Source: an uncultured Nitrospira sp. (lineage in GTDB: Bacteria; Nitrospirota; Nitrospiria; Nitrospirales; Nitrospiraceae). From it: 32,319 bases of DNA. The notes under the pieces were generated by a model. It did no database searches, was not told where the DNA came from, and worked only from the letters and a program-made list of their open reading frames with translations. The stretch is taken from assembly GCA_902500755.1 (NCBI GenBank), contig CABVRV010000040.1, positions 1 to 32,319 on the forward strand, read 5' to 3'. Shown here piece by piece: positions 17,656-26,787 of the stretch (position 1 is the first letter of the stretch; each line of letters begins with the position of its first letter). A program made the position numbers and the translations under genes.

Positions 17656-18348
17656 TCACTCAGCATTGTGAGCATCGGCGGTCTGCCTGTTCGACGTGCC
17701 GACATCCAGACTGTCCTTGCCTTTGGGAACGGGAACTTGGCCTAAGGCTGCAATCTGTTCGATCACCGTCCGGCTGACGTGTTGATAAAACTGTTTGGTG
17801 GCTGCCCTTTCTTGTTGTTTCTCGGTTTCGAACTGAATAGGATCCCCGAATCGTACCGTCACCGGACGCAACCGCAGCCAGGAAGCACCCGGCGGTAGGA
17901 CATCAAAGGTCCCCTTCAGATACGCCGGTACGACCGGGCAGCCTGTCTGCGATACAATGACTCCAATACCTGCTTTTGGCTCCCGCAGGTGACCATCATG
18001 ACTGCGTCTGCCTTCAGGGAAAATAACCACGACTTTTCCCGCTCGAATCAGGTTAATCGCCTTGCCAAAGGCCTCGCGATCAAGGCGACCGAGCCGCACT
18101 GGGATCCAGCCCAATGCCTGTAATATGCCGTTCAACACGGGGATCGGGAACAAATCATTCCGTCCCAGATACCAGGCCCTTCGAGTCAGCCCGCAGCCAA
18201 GCAGGGGAATATCAAGGTAACTGGCGTGGTTCGCGGCAATCAGAAAGCCTCCGGTGCGTGGAACCTGTCCCTCTACTCGATACCGGAAGCAAATCTTACC
18301 GACGACCCTGGCCAGCACCCACAGCAATCCGTAGACAATCCCGCTCAC
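17656..18348 (-). CDS. plsC: 1-acyl-sn-glycerol-3-phosphate acyltransferase (PlsC-like)
   Basis: A 230-residue membrane-associated acyltransferase that makes phosphatidic acid. The catalytic NHxxxxD box is at 40-46 (NHASYLD), the FPEGRRS substrate motif at 110-116 and a KAGIG block at 125-129. The hydrophobic N-terminal helix (about 2-20) anchors it. The start is GTG 18348, overlapping the cmk TGA as GTGA, so translation is probably coupled. The last 25 residues are unlike the family core. Close relatives include other lysophospholipid acyltransferases, so acceptor specificity is inferred. Confidence 0.9.
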   Translation of the reverse strand: MSGIVYGLLWVLARVVGKICFRYRVEGQVPRTGGFLIAANHASYLDIPLLGCGLTRRAWYLGRNDLFPIPVLNGILQALGWIPVRLGRLDREAFGKAINLIRAGKVVVIFPEGRRSHDGHLREPKAGIGVIVSQTGCPVVPAYLKGTFDVLPPGASWLRLRPVTVRFGDPIQFETEKQQERAATKQFYQHVSRTVIEQIAALGQVPVPKGKDSLDVGTSNRQTADAHNAE

Positions 18349-19004
18349 AACCCAGTCGACATGGCTGAGATCATTACCTCCACTACCTGCTCCGGGCTGA
18401 GCGTAGAGGTATCAATCGATCGTGCGTCAGGTGCTGGAACCAGCGGGTCGATCGGTCTGGTCCGATCTCGCAAATCTCGGTCCGATAAATCCTGATGCGT
18501 CGCCTCAATCGCCCCTCCACGACCTGCAGCCACAAGTTCACGGTGCCGCCTCTCAACACGAATGTGTGCATCTGCATCGAGGAAAAATTTGTACGGCGCG
18601 GTAGGAAATACCTTTGTCCCGATATCACGTCCCTCCGCAACCACCGAACCGCGCTGGCCGATTTGGCGCTGAATCGGCAGCAACCATTCGCGAACTCCCG
18701 GAATGGCAGATACCACGGAAGCAGCCGTGGTCACGTCCGGTGCACGGAGTTCCCCAGTCACATCGATGCCATCCACCAAGACTTGCACCGCGCCATTTTG
18801 AAATTGCATATGCAGCGAGGTCGACGGCAATAATTTCACGACCTGCTCACGGTCAGTCGGAGGTATGTTCGACCGTAACGTTTTCCATGCGACGGCTCGG
18901 TATAACGCCCCTGTATCTAGATACAGACATCCGAGACGAGCCGCTAATAGCTTGGCTACTGTACTCTTCCCCACTCCGGCTGGCCCATCAATCGCGATAA
19001 TCAC
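18345..19004 (-). CDS. cmk: Cytidylate kinase
   Basis: A 219-residue kinase for CMP and dCMP. The P-loop is GPAGVGKST (7-15), followed by the CMP-binding LDTGALYRAV (29-38). The later family blocks EGRDIGTKVFP and FLDA are present, with the arginine-rich lid (RDLRDRTRP) near 175-185. The start is GTG 19004, with AGG upstream. It lies 37 nt after aroA and overlaps plsC by 4 nt. Confidence 0.95.
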   Translation of the reverse strand: MIIAIDGPAGVGKSTVAKLLAARLGCLYLDTGALYRAVAWKTLRSNIPPTDREQVVKLLPSTSLHMQFQNGAVQVLVDGIDVTGELRAPDVTTAASVVSAIPGVREWLLPIQRQIGQRGSVVAEGRDIGTKVFPTAPYKFFLDADAHIRVERRHRELVAAGRGGAIEATHQDLSDRDLRDRTRPIDPLVPAPDARSIDTSTLSPEQVVEVMISAMSTGL

Positions 19005-19041
19005 CCAGTACCTGTTCTATTCAAGTCACACGAATACATCA

Positions 19042-20358
19042 TCAAGTGTTCACAAGTTGAGCGAGCGCCTCTCTAAAATTGGGGAACGAGGTGTCCACAC
19101 AACCTGTGTCAGCAATTGTCATGCTTTGTTTTGCGGTCAGACCTCCAATGGCAAGCGACATGGCGACCCGATGGTCTCCGTGGCTCTGCGCCGAGATCGA
19201 GGCGTTGAGGCGCCCGTTTTCTCCGCCTTGCCCTAATCCTCGGATGACCATTCCGTCCGTCCGCTCCTCCACGAGGGCCCCCATCGCACGCAGTTCGCCG
19301 CTCATAGTCGCAATCCGATCACTCTCTTTGACCCTCAGTTCTTCGGCTCCGGAAATCACCGTCTCTCCATCCGCCACAGCCGCGGCCACACACAGGACAG
19401 GAAATTCATCGATCGTTTTGGGGATGAGTTCAGAACTAATGGTGACGCCCTTTAGCGAAGCAGACCGTACACGAAGATCGCCGACCGGCTCGCCGGCCTC
19501 TTCCCGCTGATTCAGCACCTCGATATCAGCGCCCATCTTTCTCATGACGTCCAGCAGGCCGGTTCTCGTTGGATTGATCCCCACCTGGCGAAGGGTCACG
19601 TCAGATCCCGGCACGATCGTCGCCCCAACGATAAAGAACGCGGCGGCGGAGAAATCTCCAGGGATCGCAATATGAACACCATGCCATCCGACAGACGGTC
19701 TCCCTTGCAAAACCAGCGTACCCTGTTCTCTCGTGAGAGGAATTCCGAAGAATTGGAACATCCGCTCTGTATGATCTCGCGACAGATTCGGCTCCTTGTA
19801 GCGAGTCTTCCCTTGAGCATACAGACCGGCAAGAAGGAGAGACGACTTGATTTGCGCACTCGCCACCGGCGACGTGTAGTCGATCGCCTGAAGGCCGGAC
19901 CCGGTAATCGCTAATGGAGCCAGCTCTCCTCCCTTACGCCCTCCAATGACCGCTCCCATTTCCCGCAACGGCTTGACCACTCGTCCCATCGGACGCCGTC
20001 GGATCGACTCGTCACCAGTGAGGACCGAGAAAAAGTCCTGACCAGCCAAGAGGCCCGTCAGCAAGCGGATACCGGTTCCTGAGTTTCCACAATCAATCGG
20101 GGCATTGGGTTCGGTTAACCCCCAAAACCCCTTCCCGCAAATCGTTAATTCGGCCGGTGTATGTGTGATAGGAATCCCGAGACTCTGAAACGCCCTCATG
20201 GTATTGAGGCAATCTTCACCCTGGCAATAGTCCGAGATCGTACTCGGACCTTCGGCAAGCGCAGTGAGGATAATGGCTCGATGAGTGAGGGACTTGTCGC
20301 CGGGAACCGTGATCGTTCCTTTGAGTGATCGGCCTGGCGTAATCCTCAACGATGTCAT
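19042..20358 (-). CDS. aroA: 3-phosphoshikimate 1-carboxyvinyltransferase (EPSP synthase), class II-like
   Basis: A 438-residue protein that joins PEP to shikimate-3-phosphate. Family residues include GDKSLTHR (20-27), GNSGTGIRLL (91-100), RRPMGRV (121-127), SAQIK (167-171), RDHTE (194-198), NPTR (262-265) and the C-terminal HGDHRVAM. The set RxHxE, GDKx, SAQxK and NxTR is the signature described for class II, glyphosate-insensitive enzymes. The residue matching E. coli Pro101 is Leu99, while the Gly96 equivalent is still glycine. The tolerance itself is inference. ATGA overlap with tyrA. Confidence 0.95.
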   Translation of the reverse strand: MTSLRITPGRSLKGTITVPGDKSLTHRAIILTALAEGPSTISDYCQGEDCLNTMRAFQSLGIPITHTPAELTICGKGFWGLTEPNAPIDCGNSGTGIRLLTGLLAGQDFFSVLTGDESIRRRPMGRVVKPLREMGAVIGGRKGGELAPLAITGSGLQAIDYTSPVASAQIKSSLLLAGLYAQGKTRYKEPNLSRDHTERMFQFFGIPLTREQGTLVLQGRPSVGWHGVHIAIPGDFSAAAFFIVGATIVPGSDVTLRQVGINPTRTGLLDVMRKMGADIEVLNQREEAGEPVGDLRVRSASLKGVTISSELIPKTIDEFPVLCVAAAVADGETVISGAEELRVKESDRIATMSGELRAMGALVEERTDGMVIRGLGQGGENGRLNASISAQSHGDHRVAMSLAIGGLTAKQSMTIADTGCVDTSFPNFREALAQLVNT

Positions 20359-21248
20359 GAGTGACTCGGAGCGGAGCTATTCAATTTCTCACGCTCGCCT
20401 TTTGCCCGTTCAAGGGACTTCTCGATACCAGCTGCATCTCCTGCCTTGATCAGTTGTTTCAATTCGTCCAAGGCCCTCGTGTATCGGTCGATATAGGACA
20501 CCACATTGGCTCGATTCCACAGAAAAATGTCCCGCCACATTTCGGGCGAACTTGCAGCAATCCTCGTGGTGTCCCGTAATCCTCCACCGGAATGCCCGGC
20601 CAGATCAAGGGACGGAACCTGTTGATCACGAAGGTCGGCTAAAGCATTCATGAGCGCAAATGCCGCCACATGCGGCAAGTGACTGACCGCTCCAAGAATT
20701 TGGTCGTGCACATGCGGGTCCATCGTCAAAACGATCGAGCCGGTCTCTTGCCACAACTGTCTCACTCGATCCAGGGCAGTGGAGTCGGATTGTTTCGTGG
20801 GCGTCAGAATACAGCGCGCACCGTTGAACAATCGATCTGACCCGGCTGCGACTCCGGTCTTTTCCTTCCCTGCGATAGGATGGGCACCCACAAAGTGCAC
20901 ACCCGGAGGCATCACCGACTCCGACCGCTCGACTAACGTTCCTTTCACGCTCCCGACATCACTGACGATCGCACCAATGCTCAGGCAATGAGCCCATTCC
21001 TGGAGATGACGCTCGTAGGTATCGACGGGTGTCGCCAGTACGACCAAATCCGCCCCACGCACCGCCTCGTGAGGATCGGCCACGTATCGATCGATAGCGC
21101 CCAATGCAACGGCCGTCTTGAGATTCTCGACACGCCGACCGACACCGATCACCTGATCGGCCAGCGCCTTTCTTCGGATCACCATGCCGAGCGATCCACC
21201 GATCAACCCCACGCCAATGATCACGACCTGTTTGAAATGAACCGCCAT
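20355..21248 (-). CDS. tyrA: Prephenate dehydrogenase
   Basis: A 297-residue protein that oxidatively decarboxylates prephenate (or arogenate) towards tyrosine. The NAD motif is GVGLIGGS (12-19). The substrate motif HPIAGKEKTG follows, then the helical dimerisation domain with GGGLRDTTRIA. There is no ACT domain and no chorismate mutase fusion, so feedback control by tyrosine through ACT is not expected. It lies 6 nt after aroF and overlaps aroA by 4 nt. Confidence 0.94.
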   Translation of the reverse strand: MAVHFKQVVIIGVGLIGGSLGMVIRRKALADQVIGVGRRVENLKTAVALGAIDRYVADPHEAVRGADLVVLATPVDTYERHLQEWAHCLSIGAIVSDVGSVKGTLVERSESVMPPGVHFVGAHPIAGKEKTGVAAGSDRLFNGARCILTPTKQSDSTALDRVRQLWQETGSIVLTMDPHVHDQILGAVSHLPHVAAFALMNALADLRDQQVPSLDLAGHSGGGLRDTTRIAASSPEMWRDIFLWNRANVVSYIDRYTRALDELKQLIKAGDAAGIEKSLERAKGEREKLNSSAPSHS

Positions 21249-21254
21249 TGTCCT

Positions 21255-22268
21255 TCAGAGCTCCCTCCCCACAGCCTTGGCAATATTACTGAGGTCGCCC
21301 ATGAGCGCTTTGAACTTGGACGGCTTAATCGACTCCTCGCCGTCGCACAAGGCGCACTCTGGATTCGAATGCACCTCAATCAGGAGACCATCGGCCCCAG
21401 CCGCCACTGCGGCCTTTGACATCGGAGCGACGAGATCCCACTTCCCAGTGGCATGACTCGGATCGACAATGACGGGCAGGTGCGAGAGGGTTTTCAGGGT
21501 GGGAATGGCCGCCAGATCAAGCGTGTTGCGATACTGCGTTTCAAAGGTACGTATGCCTCGTTCACACAACATGACGTTCTGGTTGCCGCGTGACATGATG
21601 TACTCAGCTGACAAGAGAAACTCCTTGATAGTCGCCGACAGACCTCGTTTCAAGAGAACCGGCTTGTCATAGGCCCCGACCTCCTTGAGGAGTTCGAAGT
21701 TCTGCATATTCCGGGCGCCGACCTGAATGATGTCCGCCTTCTCGAGAAAGAGCTCGATATCCCGAGTGTCCAAAATCTCACTCACCACCGGCAATCCGGT
21801 CTGTTTCCTCGCTTCGACCAAATAATCGAGCCCCTCGCGACCCAAGCCTTGGAAGGAATACGGTGATGTTCGGGGCTTGTACGCTCCGCCGCGAAGAATC
21901 GTGGCTCCAGCGGCTTTCACTTCGTGGGCAATCCCCACCGTAAGCTCGAGACGCTCGACCGCACAAGGCCCCGCCATGATGGCTAATTTCTTACCCCCGA
22001 TCTTGACCCCACCGACGTCGATGATCGTCACATCTTTCTTGAACTCACGACTCACCAGTTTCCAGGGAGCAAGAATCGGCAGGACGCTTTCGACACCTGG
22101 AAGCGCCGTCAACGGTTGGTTATGCAGCACTCGATCGTCGCCGATGACACCGATGATGGTACGTTCTTGGCCAGTGGAGATTTGAGATTTCAAGCCCAAA
22201 TCGCGCAGCCGATCAATGATATGATCGACCTCGCTTTCCGACGCTTCCGGTTTCAACACAATGATCAT
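21255..22268 (-). CDS. aroF: 3-deoxy-7-phosphoheptulonate synthase, type I-beta with N-terminal regulatory domain
   Basis: A 337-residue protein that condenses PEP and erythrose-4-phosphate, the entry of the shikimate pathway. An N-terminal ferredoxin-like domain of about 70 residues, as in the Thermotoga enzyme, precedes the barrel. Metal and substrate residues are in [26 protein letters not shown] and DPSHATG. The N-terminal domain is known in relatives to bind aromatic end products, so allosteric inhibition is likely. GAGGGAATT precedes ATG 22268. The gene symbol is by family; aroG is used equally. Confidence 0.94.
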   Translation of the reverse strand: MIIVLKPEASESEVDHIIDRLRDLGLKSQISTGQERTIIGVIGDDRVLHNQPLTALPGVESVLPILAPWKLVSREFKKDVTIIDVGGVKIGGKKLAIMAGPCAVERLELTVGIAHEVKAAGATILRGGAYKPRTSPYSFQGLGREGLDYLVEARKQTGLPVVSEILDTRDIELFLEKADIIQVGARNMQNFELLKEVGAYDKPVLLKRGLSATIKEFLLSAEYIMSRGNQNVMLCERGIRTFETQYRNTLDLAAIPTLKTLSHLPVIVDPSHATGKWDLVAPMSKAAVAAGADGLLIEVHSNPECALCDGEESIKPSKFKALMGDLSNIAKAVGREL

Positions 22269-22286
22269 AATTCCCTCACTATAGGC

Positions 22287-23372
22287 CTACCTTGCTCCAT
22301 CTAAGACTTTCTTCAATGCCTGGAGGAAGGCGGTGTTTTCGTCGGACTGACCGATGGTGACGCGGATCATGGTTCCCTCGATATGCCGCACAATAATTCC
22401 CTCTCGCAACAGCGCGTCGAATACCGATCGACCATCCCGCTTGGCATCAAAATAGAGAAAATTCGTCTCGCTCGAGATCGGAGTCATTCCCAATGCACGC
22501 AGTCCTTGTCCCAGCTGCTCCATACCGGTTGCGTTGACCGCCCGGCTCTTGGCCACATGATCATCATCCTCTAACGCCCCGAGAGCGGCTTTCTGGGCCA
22601 CACTATTGGCGTTAAACGGAGGGCGGACTCGGTTCAGGAAGCCGATGATCTCCGAGGTGCTGATTCCATACCCAATTCGCAATCCCGCAAGTCCGTAGAT
22701 TTTGGAGAACGTTCGTAACACGATCGCGTTTCGCCCTTGCTTCACATACGCCATCGCATCGGGGAATTGAGGACTGCGAACATATTCAAAGTAGGCTTCA
22801 TCGAATACGACAATGACATCCTCGGGTACTCCAGCCATCAGCCGATCGACGGCTTCTGCCGATACCATCGTTCCTGTGGGGTTATTGGGGTTACAGAGGA
22901 AGAGCAATCGGGTCCGAGGCGTAATAGCCCGTGCCATCGACTCAAGGTCGTGGGTCCAATTGACCAGGGGCACGACTATCGGCTTGCCATGGACGGCGGT
23001 GACTTCCATCTTGTAGATCACGAAGGTGTGATCGGCCATGATGGCTTCATCACCTGGAGTCAAGAAGGTTTTGGCCAATAGGCCAAGGATCTCATCGGAA
23101 CCATTTCCCAATATGACTTGGTCGCTATCCACCTTCCATCGATCGGCAATCGCCTGACGTAGTTGAATCGCCCCGCCGTCGGGATAGCGATGCAATGTAG
23201 CCTGCACCCCACTTAGGGCGGCGATCGCTTTCGGTGAAGGTCCCAGCGGATTCTCATTGGACGCCAGCTTGATGACGCGAGTGAGACCAAGTTCCCGTTG
23301 GAGTTCTTCGACGGGTTTACCGGGAACATAGGGACTGAGTGAACGAATATCTGGGTGGACCTGTAATCCCAT
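22287..23372 (-). CDS. hisC: Histidinol-phosphate/aromatic aminotransferase (HisC family)
   Basis: A 361-residue fold-type I PLP enzyme. The substrate block NPLGPSP is at 41-47, NPNNPTG at 161-167, the PLP-stacking region DEAYFEY at 191-197 and the Schiff-base Lys224 in TFSKIYGLAGLRIGYG. By sequence it is HisC-like. No his genes are near, and the neighbours are pheA (2 nt upstream) and aroF (18 nt downstream), so a role in transaminating phenylpyruvate and hydroxyphenylpyruvate, alone or beside histidine synthesis, is inferred. Confidence 0.9.
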   Translation of the reverse strand: MGLQVHPDIRSLSPYVPGKPVEELQRELGLTRVIKLASNENPLGPSPKAIAALSGVQATLHRYPDGGAIQLRQAIADRWKVDSDQVILGNGSDEILGLLAKTFLTPGDEAIMADHTFVIYKMEVTAVHGKPIVVPLVNWTHDLESMARAITPRTRLLFLCNPNNPTGTMVSAEAVDRLMAGVPEDVIVVFDEAYFEYVRSPQFPDAMAYVKQGRNAIVLRTFSKIYGLAGLRIGYGISTSEIIGFLNRVRPPFNANSVAQKAALGALEDDDHVAKSRAVNATGMEQLGQGLRALGMTPISSETNFLYFDAKRDGRSVFDALLREGIIVRHIEGTMIRVTIGQSDENTAFLQALKKVLDGAR

Positions 23373-23374
23373 GG

Positions 23375-24451
23375 TCAGCTGTGAATGGCGTACGATCCTA
23401 AAATTTTCATGAAGAGGCAGCGGCCCTTAACTTCTTCCACAGCTCTGCTGACCCGTTCTTCGTTGATGTGGCCTTCAACATCCACAAAGAAGATATATTC
23501 CCAAGCTTTTCGCTGAGATGGACGAGATTCTATCTTGGTCATATTCAGCCCGTGGGAAGCAAAAGGGCGGAGCAGGTCATAGAGCGCCCCGACTTTATCT
23601 TTCACGGATAACATCAATGACGTCTTATCCCTGCCCGTCCGTTCCGATGGCTTCTGCGACAAAATGAGGAAACGAGTGAAATTGTTCAGATTATCTTCGA
23701 TGCGGGACTTGATGACCTTGAGCCCATAGAGTTGACCAGCCAATTCCGATGCAATGGCTGCCGACGCGGGTTCTTCGATACAAACCTCGGCCGCCCGGGC
23801 CGTGCTGGCCACTTCAACCGCCGGAACATGCAAAAGATTTGTTTCAAGCCAGTTGCGACATTGCGCAAGGGCATGCGGATGGGAATAGATTTTCTTGACG
23901 TCTTCGATTAGACCGGACTTTGACAGGAGATGATGCGAAACCTCCTGCAGAATTTCCCCATAGATCAACAAGTTGGAATCGATAAACATGTCGAGCGTGT
24001 GATTCACCACGCCTTCCGTCGTGTTTTCAATCGGCACCACCCCGAAGTTGGCTCGCCCTCTCTCGACCTCGCTGAACACCTCTTTGATGCTGTGGACTGG
24101 CACATATTGAACGGACGATCCGAATTTCTGCATACTGGCCATATGGGTAAAGGTCGCCCGCGGTCCCAAATAGGCCACCTTCTGAGGCGACTCCAACGAC
24201 AGAGACGCCGACATGATTTCTCGATATACAGACCGAATGGCTTCGCTGGGGAATGGCCCGGTATTGCGCTTGGTCAACCGGTCGACGATTTCAGCCTCAC
24301 GCCCCGCGGTGTGGAGATTGGCATCGGCATCTTTTTCTTTTTTAATCCTCCCAATCTCAATAACACTTTTCGACCGCTCGTTGAGCAGGCGAAGGATTTC
24401 ATCATCGATCCGGTCGATTTCCTTACGGTATTTCAGCATGTCTCCTGGCAT
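23375..24451 (-). CDS. pheA: Bifunctional chorismate mutase/prephenate dehydratase
   Basis: A 358-residue protein with three domains: an AroQ-type chorismate mutase (about 4-85, with RxEIDxID and IGRIKK helices), prephenate dehydratase (about 92-270, with GPRATFTH, PIENTTEGVV and the conserved NNFTRF threonine block) and an ACT domain (about 278-355) with the Phe-binding ESRP motif. Phenylalanine feedback is expected. It is first in the aromatic operon, about 80 nt after a candidate start site. A second ATG (24439) lies four codons in, but its ribosome site would be too close. Confidence 0.95.
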   Translation of the reverse strand: MPGDMLKYRKEIDRIDDEILRLLNERSKSVIEIGRIKKEKDADANLHTAGREAEIVDRLTKRNTGPFPSEAIRSVYREIMSASLSLESPQKVAYLGPRATFTHMASMQKFGSSVQYVPVHSIKEVFSEVERGRANFGVVPIENTTEGVVNHTLDMFIDSNLLIYGEILQEVSHHLLSKSGLIEDVKKIYSHPHALAQCRNWLETNLLHVPAVEVASTARAAEVCIEEPASAAIASELAGQLYGLKVIKSRIEDNLNNFTRFLILSQKPSERTGRDKTSLMLSVKDKVGALYDLLRPFASHGLNMTKIESRPSQRKAWEYIFFVDVEGHINEERVSRAVEEVKGRCLFMKILGSYAIHS

Positions 24452-24537
24452 GGTGAGCCTACCCTCAGGAACTGAATCCGGGAGGACGACCTTACCCCCC
24501 GTGCGTGGGGAATGGGGCCTGCGCAGACAAGTGGAGG

Positions 24538-24567
24538 ATTTTACAGGAACGATAGAAACTATTGCAA
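24538..24567 (-). promoter_or_regulatory. Candidate promoter of the pheA-to-PCP_red operon
   Basis: On the minus strand, TTGCAA (24562-24567), 18-nt spacer, TAAAAT (24538-24543). The leader to pheA is about 80 nt. It holds a short GC hairpin (CCCC-ACGCAC-GGGG, about 24497-24510) but no ATG, no run of aromatic codons and no T-run, so there is no sign of peptide attenuation. Confidence 0.5.
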
Positions 24568-24615
24568 GGATGACGCTGGGATATCAGGAGCTTCCCAAAG
24601 ACTGGAAATCGTCGT

Positions 24616-25620
24616 TTACATCAGGAATGGCGAGGACCGTTTGAAATGGTCGTACGCCAACCGGGTAACTTGGCGACCTCGACCGGTGCGATCCAAGAAG
24701 CCGGCCTGAATGAGATAGGGTTCGTACACGTCTTCGATCGTACCCTTATCTTCCTGAACCGCTGCTGCCAGGGATTCAACACCGACCGGTCCCCCGTTGA
24801 ACTTCTCGATGATAGTCAGAAGAATCTTGCGATCCATGTCGTCAAACCCGGCTTCATCGATTCCTAACCAGGCTAACCCCTCTTGCGCGACCGGTTTGGT
24901 GACATGCCCATCCGCCTTGATTTGGGCATAGTCCCTGATGCGCTTGATGAGCCGATTGACAATCCGTGGTGTGCCCCGTGCACGGGACGCGATTTCCGCT
25001 GCCCCCTCCCGGTCGATTCCGATACCGAGGACCCCGGCAGATCTGGTCACGATCGCTTCCAGCTCGGACGGTCCATAGAATTCAAGCCGATACACCAACC
25101 CAAATCGATCTCGCAGCGGAGAGGTAAGAGACCCAGCCCGCGTCGTCGCTCCCACCAGCGTAAAGGGTGGAAGATCGAGCTTCACAGTCCTCGCGGCAGG
25201 ACCTTGCCCAATAACCAGATCCAGCTGAAAATCCTCCATCGCGGGATACAGCGCTTCTTCCACGGACGCGGGCAAACGGTGAATCTCGTCGATAAAGAGC
25301 ACATCATGCGCTTGAAGGTTGGTCAGAATCGCCGCGACGTCGCCTGCATGAGCGAGGACCAACCCCGAAGTCGACCGCAGCGCCGCTCCCATTTCTTTGG
25401 CAATAATGTGGGCGATGGTCGTCTTCCCAAGCCCGGGGGGACCGTAAAAAATAGCGTGATCGAGTGCTTCGTGCCGTTGTTGGGCCGCTTCGATACAAAT
25501 CCGAAGCGACTCTTTCATCTTGTATTGGCCGACATAGTCGTCGAGCGTCTGAGGCCTGAGCACATTCTCCAGACCTCGCTCTTCGTCCGTGGCGCGGCTG
25601 GTCACCAACCGGTCGGTCAT
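24616..25620 (-). CDS. ruvB: Holliday junction branch migration ATPase RuvB
   Basis: A 334-residue AAA+ motor that drives branch migration with RuvA. Walker [10 protein letters not shown] (60-68), Walker B/DEIH (111-114), sensor GATTRAG, arginine-finger region RDRFG and sensor 2 RGTPRI are present, then a C-terminal winged helix ending in [12 protein letters not shown]. The open frame extends 31 codons upstream, but those residues overlap the Cys-rich gene and are not RuvB-like. ATG 25620 has GGAAGGG upstream. It lies 16 nt after the Cys-rich gene. Confidence 0.96.
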   Translation of the reverse strand: MTDRLVTSRATDEERGLENVLRPQTLDDYVGQYKMKESLRICIEAAQQRHEALDHAIFYGPPGLGKTTIAHIIAKEMGAALRSTSGLVLAHAGDVAAILTNLQAHDVLFIDEIHRLPASVEEALYPAMEDFQLDLVIGQGPAARTVKLDLPPFTLVGATTRAGSLTSPLRDRFGLVYRLEFYGPSELEAIVTRSAGVLGIGIDREGAAEIASRARGTPRIVNRLIKRIRDYAQIKADGHVTKPVAQEGLAWLGIDEAGFDDMDRKILLTIIEKFNGGPVGVESLAAAVQEDKGTIEDVYEPYLIQAGFLDRTGRGRQVTRLAYDHFKRSSPFLM

Positions 25621-25636
25621 GATGCCCTTCCCATGC

Positions 25637-26128
25637 TCATTTGCTCTCCGGCACCTGCTGATACTTGGGGGGAGGTGGCAGAGCCCCCTGGCCCGGCCTC
25701 GCCGTACTCCCACAATCCGGAGGACAGGTTTTGTACCCTTGGGTCGGATCGGGCAAGTTCGTTTCCATCTTACGCAACTGACACTGACTCATCCGGCCAC
25801 CGTCGCTGCTCCCACAGCGCGCTGGAACCGAGGAACTGCCAATTTCTGAATAGCCGTCGGGACACGCCCCGCATACCCCCAGCATGTTTGCCCCCAGCGG
25901 TACACATTGTACGAGGGTTGGGTCCTCGTCTTTACAGATCTCAGGGGACTGCGTTACACCGGTTGTCGCATACCCATCCGGGCACTTCCCGCAGGTCATC
26001 CTAATGCTCTTGGGCTGGGGCGCCTCCTCCGCGATGCTGACTTGTGGGGACGTGACAACGACCGTCGCTCCGATGGCCACAACGCACATGAACGGCTTTA
26101 CCGCTTTCCGGATATCGAATGGCATCAT
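25637..26128 (-). CDS. Exported cysteine-rich protein with duplicated CGxCPDGY motif
   Basis: A 163-residue protein. A signal peptide (about 11-33, cleavage after SIA) is followed by two homologous units: CGKCPDGY (46-53) with C65 and C75, and CGACPDGY (86-93) with C105 and C116. Both follow C-x2-C-x15-C-x9/10-C. C135 and C139 come after, then a Pro-rich tail. Ten mature cysteines suggest disulfides or metal binding outside the cytoplasm. I know no family. It sits 2 nt after ruvA and 16 nt before ruvB with a G-rich ribosome site, so it is co-transcribed with DNA repair genes despite being exported. Confidence 0.82.
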   Translation of the reverse strand: MMPFDIRKAVKPFMCVVAIGATVVVTSPQVSIAEEAPQPKSIRMTCGKCPDGYATTGVTQSPEICKDEDPTLVQCVPLGANMLGVCGACPDGYSEIGSSSVPARCGSSDGGRMSQCQLRKMETNLPDPTQGYKTCPPDCGSTARPGQGALPPPPKYQQVPESK

Positions 26129-26130
26129 GC

Positions 26131-26739
26131 TTACCCCCTTGCAAGTTCCTTGAGGCCTTCCCGAATGAGCTCTTTCAACGCCAGGGAGCCTGTCGTGTCC
26201 TTCATCACACGCTTCAAGGCATCCTTGGCGTCCTGAGCACGATAGCCTAAGTTTATCAGAGCGGAAAGCGCGTCCTCATAAGGCCCTTCCGGATCGGACT
26301 CTTCCGCAGCGGAGGACCGGGGGTACATACCGTGAATTTTATGGACCTTGTCTTTCAGTTCAAGAGTCATGCGTCCAGCCGATTTCTTCCCGATACCAGG
26401 AACCGTGGCAAGCTTTTCGACGTCTTCCGTCTGGATGGCACGAACCAGATCTGCAATCGACAAGCTGGAGAGCACACTCAGCGCGAGCTTTGGGCCGATG
26501 CCCGACACGCTGGTCAGCAGCAAAAACGACTCCTTTTCACTTTGCGAGAGAAAACCGAACAGCTGGATCGCATCTTCCCGGAGATGCGTATGAATATTCA
26601 GCGCGATGACTTCGTCTACATTGGGTAGGGCGTAATAGGTGCTGAGAGGAATATGAACTTCGTACCCGACCCCCTGCACATCAAGCGTCAAGTGGGTGGG
26701 TGCCTTGAATGCCAACCGCCCCGTGAGAAAGGCGATCAT
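26131..26739 (-). CDS. ruvA: Holliday junction recognition protein RuvA
   Basis: A 202-residue protein with an N-terminal OB fold (1-62), two helix-hairpin-helix motifs (SGIGPK 79-84 and PGIGKK 114-119), an acidic/Ser-rich linker and the C-terminal RuvB-binding three-helix domain (about 153-200). The length is normal. It lies 48 nt after yebC. ruvC, commonly placed between yebC and ruvA, is absent here. Confidence 0.96.
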   Translation of the reverse strand: MIAFLTGRLAFKAPTHLTLDVQGVGYEVHIPLSTYYALPNVDEVIALNIHTHLREDAIQLFGFLSQSEKESFLLLTSVSGIGPKLALSVLSSLSIADLVRAIQTEDVEKLATVPGIGKKSAGRMTLELKDKVHKIHGMYPRSSAAEESDPEGPYEDALSALINLGYRAQDAKDALKRVMKDTTGSLALKELIREGLKELARG

Positions 26740-26787
26740 GTCGTCTGGTTATCCGAGTGACATGACGATGTTGGTTGGCCGACCTTG

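Noticed and set aside
25621..25713. A 31-residue N-terminal extension of RuvB
   Set aside because: It overlaps the Cys-rich gene, is Arg-rich, and RuvB homology begins right after ATG 25620, which has its own ribosome site.
24883..26004. A 373-codon plus-strand open frame
   Set aside because: It is antisense to ruvB and the Cys-rich gene, both with clear family motifs or signals, and its translation is Arg/Pro/His-rich with no domain.
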